In this document: piece after piece, positions 57,641 through 64,000 of the stretch
How the letters are laid out: each line of letters starts with the position of its first letter
Numbering within the stretch: the stretch's first letter is position 1
From: a virus
Direction: 5' to 3' (one strand)
IMG/VR virus record: IMGVR_UViG_3300032315_000647
Span: 1-64,000 of that record
Length of the DNA: 64,000 nucleotides
Notes under the pieces: generated by a model
Database searches by the model: none
What the model was told of the DNA's origin: nothing
The model's input: the letters and a program-made list of their open reading frames with translations, nothing else
Program-made: the position numbers and the translations under genes

Positions 57641-60600
57641 TCATCTTCTACTTTCCTTCTGAATAGTAATGTCAAATTCTTTAGCGAATTCAGGATCCAG
57701 GATACCACCGTAGGTAAAGATAGATTTTGTGAAAGGAAACATCTTACCGAAATTCTTAATAGGTTGAGCTTTCTTTCTAACCTGTTCAACAGTGAGATCA
57801 GAATCTGATGTATCCACTCCAGTCATTTCCATCATAGCGTGATCAACAAATCTTCCCATGTCTGAGAATATACCAATCGCAGGGAACAGTGATCCACTAA
57901 GAATCTTTTGAAATTCAGCAGGATTGTAGAAGAACGAAAGCTCACTAATGAATTTATCAATTACACGAAGCTGATATCTATAAAAATTCTTACTAGCTCT
58001 ATCATCTTCATCATCAGGAGCAGCAAATCCTAAAGCAAACATTGCGCCAAACATAGACATGAGAATAGAAAGTTCCTTAACCTGGTTTCTGAGATTGATT
58101 CTAATCATGTCTATAAACTCATCTCTATCCATCTCCAAAGGTTTGCCTGTACGTTTTTCATACTTTTCAGCAAACTCTTCGTACATCTTATTCATCAATT
58201 CAACACCTTTATCATTGACAGCCAAGATGTTATAGATGTTAGTTGATCTGTCTCTTATAGATGTACCTAATACATAAGCAAAGAGTCTAATCCTACCAAT
58301 GTCATATTTCTGTCCTGTTGTTATTCCATCTTCTCCTATTTCTACAGAGAAGTCATCACTCACCTTTCTAAACTCTCCAAAACGTGTATCCACTAGTTTA
58401 GGAATCCAGTTTTTGAACACCATCATTGATTTTGTCCAGACACTCATTCCCATACGATTGAGATCACTATCTGAAAGTCCACCAGTAGCATTTCTTGATA
58501 TACGTCTGGTTAAGTTAGTAAGACGTTGAAGCTCATCTATATTAGATAAATCAAGACCAGGGATTACAAGTTTACCATTTTCAAGTTTCTTTGTAACACT
58601 TATGGCTTTGGTTTTCTTCAATTCTTCTATTTCTTCATTAATCTTTGAAGCCACTTCTTTATACTTTGAAGAAGAATCATACCTGTCTTTATACTTCCTT
58701 TTGACGAACTCACGAATGTTGACAATCTTTCCATTGTCTATCATTGTGTTATCAAGAAGAGTGAGGAATATAGACTTCTCAATGTGCTGTTCAGGATGCT
58801 TCATGAAGAAATATAGCATGTCTGAAAAGTTCTGTCTTGTGAGAACTGTTAAACCTGCCTCCTGAAGTTTGTCATACGTAGGATCATCTTTCAGAGGCAT
58901 AAATATATTCACAAGTTGAATAAACATTTCACGTTCTTCATCATTCTTGAACTTATTTCCAACAAGCTTTGTTTCATTAGCTAGCACTTCTCTAGCCTTG
59001 AAGTAGTTACCAGCTTGTGTAGCAATCTGTATGTTAGCACCAAATGCATTCACAGCACCAGAAACAAACTCAAGTCCAAGTGCTTTTAACTGAAATGCTC
59101 TGTTTGCAGCATCCATAGTTTTCACCAGAGATGTAGCAGAAGGATTCTCATCTATTTTGAACACCTCTCTATTGGCTACATTATTCACTGCACTCTTCAT
59201 AAAGTTCATCACCTTACCTACACCAAGTGGTGTGTCACTATCAGACAAGGGATACTTCTGTTCATATAGTAGTGCTCTAAGGAAGTCATTGAAGATTTTT
59301 GCATTACCCTCACTAGTAACTTCTCCTTTAGCCATTACCTTTGGTCCACGTTCATCGTAAACAACTTCACCAACATTATTTGTATTAAGATAGCCTTTGA
59401 AAGTTTCAATAGTTTTAACAAGCTGCAATTGATCCTCCACTTCAGAAAGATATTTGTACTTCTCCATGTGGTTGATGTACAATATCATATTCTTGAAGAT
59501 GTCCTCACTTACATCAGAATAGTCATTTGTACCATCTTCCTTACGAGTGAAGTCATACGTGTAGTATTTAGGAATTGCATTTTCCAATTCACCTGTTAAC
59601 TCGTTTATTTTTCCATATCCTACATCATCAGTTTGTATCTGTAGACTCTTACCAAAGTTCATTACAGCAGAGACATCAAAGTCCCATGCAAGACTTTCTG
59701 CCATTCCTTTCCTTATAAAAGGAAGGAATGTAGAAGCCACCTTATTACTAATATATCCAGACTCTTTAGCTTTATTATTCATCTCATTGATGAAGTTGTA
59801 AAGCTCAAACAGATCATTATCTTTTAGAAGTTCTTTATATTCTTCTGACTGCCATTTAGCTAGAGGATGTCTTTTAATAATGTAATTCTTCCAACCATTG
59901 AAATCTTTCCTATCAATATCCCATTTACGTTTTTCCTCAAGTATCATCTCATCCATTCTATCAGGATCATCATCATACAACTTTTTGATTCTTTCTATCT
60001 TCTTATCAAGCAGTTCTTTTGCTTCTTTCCTATATGCATCTACATCAATGTTATTTAACAACCAGTTTTTATCATGATTTCCTTCGAGTGCATTGTTATC
60101 TACACCTTCAAAGAATTCTTTCTTGAACTTGTATATTAGCTTGTTAACCGTTTTGTTTTTATCATCCTTCTGATAGATTTGTTGAACTAGTTTTCTAACA
60201 TCCCCACCTCTATCAACAAGTTTTTTACGAATAGCCATGAGTCTATCCACTTCACCAAGTGCATCTCTAGAGGCTCTTCCTTTTGCATTTGTGACAAGTT
60301 TGAACAACACTTCCAATGATGCCATAGGAAGTTCTGATATTCCTCTAAAGTTTGAAGACAAACCTTTTACAACAGCTTCAGCATTTAACAGTCCCTTTAC
60401 AAGATTTCGCTCACCTATGAATTTATCAGCAAACTTTCCAGACACCTCTCCAATTTGCTCTGCAGAAAGACGAATCTTTCTAGCTTCATCACTAATGTCT
60501 TTAAGTAGATTCTTGTTAAATGCAACACCCTCCTTAGCTTCTTCAGTGGTAGCATCTTTTTCCATTTGTTCATTATAGATGAGCTCACCGATTAAGTCAT

Positions 60601-62914
60601 CTATTCTACCAAATACAGTGGCAAACGCATTGTACTCTCGCATGTCTGCAGCCATTTCAGAGAGTTTCTCATCTGTAAAGTCTTCACCTTTTGTATTAGC
60701 GGGTCTATCCTTATAAATGGTGTTATAGTCATTGAGTATTCGTTGACCTTCTTTCTTCATCTCTTTAATTACATCTACAAGAGGAGCAATGTTGAGAGTT
60801 CCCTGGGCTGCACGAATTGCTTCCTTTAGAATGTTCAACCTATCACGTTTGAATTCACGCTCATCTTCATCTGTCACCACCTTCTTAGAAATCTGTTTGT
60901 AAGAAGCATTGAGTAGTGAGATGAGTTTATCAAGACGTTCAAAACCAGTGGTTTCTGTTTCTTCAGATACAGGAACCAAACGTAAGTCTTCAATCTCTTC
61001 TGTGTTTACAGATCCTATTGAAATTCCTGTAACCTTAACAGGAGATTTTTTATCTCTAGGATTTTCTTGTTTAATATCCATCAGAATAGGAATTGCCCTA
61101 TTCATCCCCATTTCTTTCACTCCATATCTATCACGAAGAATATCTTTATATCGTCCGAGCTGAACATTATATGCTCCTTGTTTATACCAAGCAACATCTT
61201 TAGCACCAGCAGCAACACTCATGAACTTCCAGTCAATGATATTACCTTTGCCATTCTCTTCTACAATCAACAAGTCTATTGTACCAGCTTCTTTCTCTTT
61301 AGGATCATATATAATCACCTCAGAGAACACAAGAGGATTCTTACCATCCTTTGAGAACTTAGCTATTAACTCAGTGTAATACTTCTCAAGTTTGTCATAT
61401 ATCTGTTCATCTACATCTGAAAGTTTTAATGTACGAGGTTCAGGATTTACCTTTCTTGTTCCATCAGAATTGAAATATCTTCCATGTATCTCTTCAAAAT
61501 ATCCATGCCCTTTAACACCAAACTCTCTTTTGAACTCATTGAATTTCTTCTCTTCTTCTGTAAAAGTCTTATCACCAAAACGTTGCCTATACCAAGCTTT
61601 TACACGATCAGTTACCCTTTTAGTAACACGTTGAAACGTACCATCAGGTTGCTTTACCTCATACCAGTTAGATGCTTCTTCAGTGTCTACCAAAAGAGGA
61701 TCAATAGATTTCTTATCTTCAACCTTCTTAATACTATCTTTTGTCTGAAGGATGCGTTGTTGTATTTCTTTTTGAGCATTAGAGATTTGATAATAAACTC
61801 CTTCTCCAACAAGTTCACCTTCAACACCTTCCTCTATAAGAGCAGCAGCTTCCTTGAACACATCAATGTTAGCTGCTTTATACATCCCTCTGAACCAATC
61901 AAGAATCTTCTGCCACCAGTTGTGTACAATGGTTCTGTTGGTCTCATTCATCAGTTCAGGGAATTCTGTAGTGCCCTGATTATTATTAATAATTAGTTCA
62001 GCAATCAGTTTATCAACAGCTTCTTTCTTAATCTTACGAATGTCTGGCTTTCCATTAGGAAGTTGATAAGCAGGATTGTTTTTGTATTGTTCAAATGTTT
62101 GTTTGTATATAGAAAATCTATCAATCTTGGATATCATTTCTGTAACTAGATTGGGATTCTTCTTCTCAATAATGGCTGTAGCTATGTGCACCATCTCTTC
62201 TGTAAGAGCAACATCCTCTTTACCCTCTGCAACAGCAATTATCCTACTTGTCAAATCAGCAATAGCATTAACACTATTTTCAACAGCAAGCTTTGTCCCT
62301 TTCAAATACTCAGAGAGATCCTTAACATCCACGCCCATTTTCTTCAAAAGCTCTTTCACTTTTGAAATAGTTTCTGGAGAAGCAATTGAGGAAGGCATTC
62401 CTTCCATTTGCATCATTGTCTGAGGAATAACCTCAAAGTAATCTCCTCTATCAACAGCTAAACCTTTATTTAATAAAGATTTCCAAACCCTATTTGCAGA
62501 ATTATTTATATCTTGTTTACCAAAAAATTCTGATTTTAAAGTTTTACCTTCTTTTGCTAATTTATTTGCAAGAGCTAAATAAACTTTTGTACCAAATCCT
62601 TTACCTTGAAATTCTTCATATAATTCTACTCCAGCCATTCCTATAGAAGAAGATATGTAACCTTCATTATCTACAGAAATAACTCCTGCATATCTACCAT
62701 TTATTTTAATAGGATAACTTGTTGCTTCTGGATTATCTGGATTAAATCTTGGGTTATCTAAAGTTAGATCAGGAGTTGAATCAAATAGTTCTTCCACTCC
62801 TTGTTTAATACCTTGCTGTTCCCTATCAACTTCTATCTCAGCCAATAAACGATTGCCCCCTGTTCTCTCAAGAGCAGCTTTGAATTCTGGGCTATTTGGA
62901 TTTATACATGCCAT
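57641..62914 (-). CDS. Large polyvalent protein: GNAT + PD-(D/E)XK-like nuclease + helical/membrane region (1757 aa)
   Basis: A 1757-aa protein starting MACINPNSPEF, typical of phage large polyvalent proteins. Residues 65-165: GNAT acetyltransferase fold (VISVDNEGYIS, then EFQGKGFGTKVY acetyl-CoA loop, Q103-G108). Residues 505-600: PD-(D/E)XK pattern (FSEVIIYD, GTIDLLIV Asp547, IIDWKFM Asp561/Lys563). The rest is long helical stretches with Lys/Glu, and a hydrophobic patch near residue 1660 (ILMSMFGAMFALGFAA). Proteins like this are packaged in the virion and injected. It lies 2 nt from the partial protein at 62916. Confidence 0.75.
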   Translation of the reverse strand: MACINPNSPEFKAALERTGGNRLLAEIEVDREQQGIKQGVEELFDSTPDLTLDNPRFNPDNPEATSYPIKINGRYAGVISVDNEGYISSSIGMAGVELYEEFQGKGFGTKVYLALANKLAKEGKTLKSEFFGKQDINNSANRVWKSLLNKGLAVDRGDYFEVIPQTMMQMEGMPSSIASPETISKVKELLKKMGVDVKDLSEYLKGTKLAVENSVNAIADLTSRIIAVAEGKEDVALTEEMVHIATAIIEKKNPNLVTEMISKIDRFSIYKQTFEQYKNNPAYQLPNGKPDIRKIKKEAVDKLIAELIINNNQGTTEFPELMNETNRTIVHNWWQKILDWFRGMYKAANIDVFKEAAALIEEGVEGELVGEGVYYQISNAQKEIQQRILQTKDSIKKVEDKKSIDPLLVDTEEASNWYEVKQPDGTFQRVTKRVTDRVKAWYRQRFGDKTFTEEEKKFNEFKREFGVKGHGYFEEIHGRYFNSDGTRKVNPEPRTLKLSDVDEQIYDKLEKYYTELIAKFSKDGKNPLVFSEVIIYDPKEKEAGTIDLLIVEENGKGNIIDWKFMSVAAGAKDVAWYKQGAYNVQLGRYKDILRDRYGVKEMGMNRAIPILMDIKQENPRDKKSPVKVTGISIGSVNTEEIEDLRLVPVSEETETTGFERLDKLISLLNASYKQISKKVVTDEDEREFKRDRLNILKEAIRAAQGTLNIAPLVDVIKEMKKEGQRILNDYNTIYKDRPANTKGEDFTDEKLSEMAADMREYNAFATVFGRIDDLIGELIYNEQMEKDATTEEAKEGVAFNKNLLKDISDEARKIRLSAEQIGEVSGKFADKFIGERNLVKGLLNAEAVVKGLSSNFRGISELPMASLEVLFKLVTNAKGRASRDALGEVDRLMAIRKKLVDRGGDVRKLVQQIYQKDDKNKTVNKLIYKFKKEFFEGVDNNALEGNHDKNWLLNNIDVDAYRKEAKELLDKKIERIKKLYDDDPDRMDEMILEEKRKWDIDRKDFNGWKNYIIKRHPLAKWQSEEYKELLKDNDLFELYNFINEMNNKAKESGYISNKVASTFLPFIRKGMAESLAWDFDVSAVMNFGKSLQIQTDDVGYGKINELTGELENAIPKYYTYDFTRKEDGTNDYSDVSEDIFKNMILYINHMEKYKYLSEVEDQLQLVKTIETFKGYLNTNNVGEVVYDERGPKVMAKGEVTSEGNAKIFNDFLRALLYEQKYPLSDSDTPLGVGKVMNFMKSAVNNVANREVFKIDENPSATSLVKTMDAANRAFQLKALGLEFVSGAVNAFGANIQIATQAGNYFKAREVLANETKLVGNKFKNDEEREMFIQLVNIFMPLKDDPTYDKLQEAGLTVLTRQNFSDMLYFFMKHPEQHIEKSIFLTLLDNTMIDNGKIVNIREFVKRKYKDRYDSSSKYKEVASKINEEIEELKKTKAISVTKKLENGKLVIPGLDLSNIDELQRLTNLTRRISRNATGGLSDSDLNRMGMSVWTKSMMVFKNWIPKLVDTRFGEFRKVSDDFSVEIGEDGITTGQKYDIGRIRLFAYVLGTSIRDRSTNIYNILAVNDKGVELMNKMYEEFAEKYEKRTGKPLEMDRDEFIDMIRINLRNQVKELSILMSMFGAMFALGFAAPDDEDDRASKNFYRYQLRVIDKFISELSFFYNPAEFQKILSGSLFPAIGIFSDMGRFVDHAMMEMTGVDTSDSDLTVEQVRKKAQPIKNFGKMFPFTKSIFTYGGILDPEFAKEFDITIQKESRR

Positions 62915-62915
62915 A

Positions 62916-64000
62916 TCAATAACATTCTTTTAGTTTTTTAATTGCCATCTGTCCTTCCAAAGTAATACATTCCATTATCTCTCCAAGAGCCTCATCTTCT
63001 GTCATTTTGTATTTAGCACTATAGTTTTTGAGGATTTGCTTTTGCCTCTCAGGAGAGAATGCTTTTTCAAATGTCAAAGGAACTCTAGGAGCTGTAGGAG
63101 CTTGTTGTGTGGGAACTGACCTCTTATAACTCTTAGGATCTTGCAAGAACTTGCTGATGATTACATTATTATCAACATCCTCCACTTGTATAAATCCATT
63201 CTCAATTACAGACTTGTGATCAACATCATAGAACTCATTAGCTCTGAAGCTGTCTCCCCATGCATTTACAGCTTTGTAGACAAAGTATTTCTTACCCTCT
63301 TGATCGGAATGTTCTAGAGGTGTACCAGAATTATCATACACTTTCCTGAACAAACCTTTATTCATAAAAGAGAAGTCTCCAGCTTTACGCATTTTAGCCT
63401 TCTTATCCTTTATCACTTTATACAATTCAATACCTCTAGCGTTTGCTTGTTCTATTTCTTCCTTTGTAAGAAGATCATTTTCCTTCTCCCAGGTGTACAC
63501 TATGTAATCAAAACTTGCTTCTCTGTTGTTCTTAGAACGTGTAAGTACAGGAGGAATCTCTCCTTTGGCTACAGCATCTTGTACAGGATTAGGCAAGAAC
63601 TTCATTGATGGATTGTAATACTTCTTACCTGTTTTCTTTGATGTAATCAATGCTGCTTTCAAATAAGGAGTGATATCATCATTGTTCCAGTTGTTCCTTT
63701 CAAACACACCAAGCTTATAGAAGTCATCTAAGTTAGACAATCCTTCCAACTTGGAGAGAGTTGCGTTATAAATTTTCTCAAAGTCTTCATAAGGAATAAG
63801 AGATGTGAATGATATTGGAGAACTTGACAAACCGCTTTGAAGAATTGCTAAGGTGACAATTCTGTCATACAGAGGATTCTTATCATCTTTCAAACGATCT
63901 CTAAGTTCACGGAAGGCATATATCACATTGTTCTGATCATACACCTTGTTCTCTGCCATGTTCAGCTTAACGTTATTCACCCCACCTTTTGCAGCTCTCA
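62916..64000 (-). CDS. Large protein, 5' end outside the window (at least 361 aa)
   Basis: The reading frame is open to the right edge of the window on the minus strand (upstream of GTG 63980 the codons RAAKGG are still open), so the gene starts beyond it. The visible C-terminal 361 residues are helical with Lys/Glu/Asn and contain VPLTFEKAFSPERQKQILKNY. It overlaps nothing and is separated by 1 nt from the gene downstream. Probably another large virion or polyvalent protein, not identified. Confidence 0.7.
   Translation of the reverse strand, partial: RAAKGGVNNVKLNMAENKVYDQNNVIYAFRELRDRLKDDKNPLYDRIVTLAILQSGLSSSPISFTSLIPYEDFEKIYNATLSKLEGLSNLDDFYKLGVFERNNWNNDDITPYLKAALITSKKTGKKYYNPSMKFLPNPVQDAVAKGEIPPVLTRSKNNREASFDYIVYTWEKENDLLTKEEIEQANARGIELYKVIKDKKAKMRKAGDFSFMNKGLFRKVYDNSGTPLEHSDQEGKKYFVYKAVNAWGDSFRANEFYDVDHKSVIENGFIQVEDVDNNVIISKFLQDPKSYKRSVPTQQAPTAPRVPLTFEKAFSPERQKQILKNYSAKYKMTEDEALGEIMECITLEGQMAIKKLKECY

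Overview
The window is part of the genome of a tailed double-stranded DNA phage (Caudoviricetes), almost certainly infecting a Bacteroidota host. Evidence: dense, short, often 1-4 nt overlapping genes; family B DNA polymerase, DnaB-type helicase, TOPRIM primase, RecA, dUTPase, class II ribonucleotide reductase, rIIA/rIIB homologues, endolysin and a collagen-like fibre; no Shine-Dalgarno pattern; and at least seven promoters that fit the Bacteroidota consensus TTTG/TTG-N19-21-TAnnTTTG. Base composition is AT-rich. No terminase, portal, major capsid or tail-tube gene is visible, and the last gene runs off the right edge, so the genome is clearly larger than 64 kb.

Layout. (1) 1-3.6 kb: the 3' end of a tRNA, then a run of tiny plus-strand genes of unknown function, several with zinc-ribbon cysteines. 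(2) 3.7-9.2 kb: ParB-like protein, family B polymerase, glucosaminidase and a replication-like protein. (3) 9.2-14 kb: about 18 small accessory genes, many starting with the same ATGACACAA context. (4) 14-22 kb: replication core (DnaA domain IV-like protein, DnaB helicase, SF2 helicase, Sak4-like ATPase, SSB-like protein, primase, DUF932, an altered uracil-DNA glycosylase). (5) 22-37.7 kb: rIIA/rIIB, HNH nucleases, RecE-type exonuclease, class II RNR, RecA, dUTPase, PhoH, thermonuclease, RyR-domain protein and two glycosyltransferases, ending in a terminator. (6) 37.7-44.6 kb, minus strand: small Lys/Gly-rich proteins, a putative holin, two Thr-tailed paralogues, a glycosyltransferase, a jelly-roll-like fibre protein and the lysis cassette (M15 endolysin, spanin-like, coiled-coil/TM protein). 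(7) 44.8-48.9 kb, plus strand: an inserted two-gene island, a 1140-aa methyltransferase/triple-glycosyltransferase fusion plus an FkbM methyltransferase. (8) 48.9-64 kb, minus strand: APS kinase, sulfotransferase, GT9-like transferase, tail proteins, an 1801-aa collagen-like/beta-roll fibre, and two large polyvalent proteins.

The most interesting theme is a putative virion modification system: at least seven transferase domains (GT32, GT2, HPAT-like GT, a GT-A, a GT4, an autotransporter-heptosyltransferase-like domain, a GT9-like protein), two methyltransferases, and an adjacent APS kinase plus sulfotransferase pair that could make and use PAPS. They surround possible Ser/Thr acceptors: a proline-free Gly-Thr-Ser collagen-like fibre and Thr-rich tails. 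That the enzymes modify these proteins is inference. A second theme is regulation: a typical promoter for the lysis operon is followed by a strong hairpin plus T-tract before the first gene, which suggests attenuation or antitermination, and another promoter has its -7 box inside a terminator loop.
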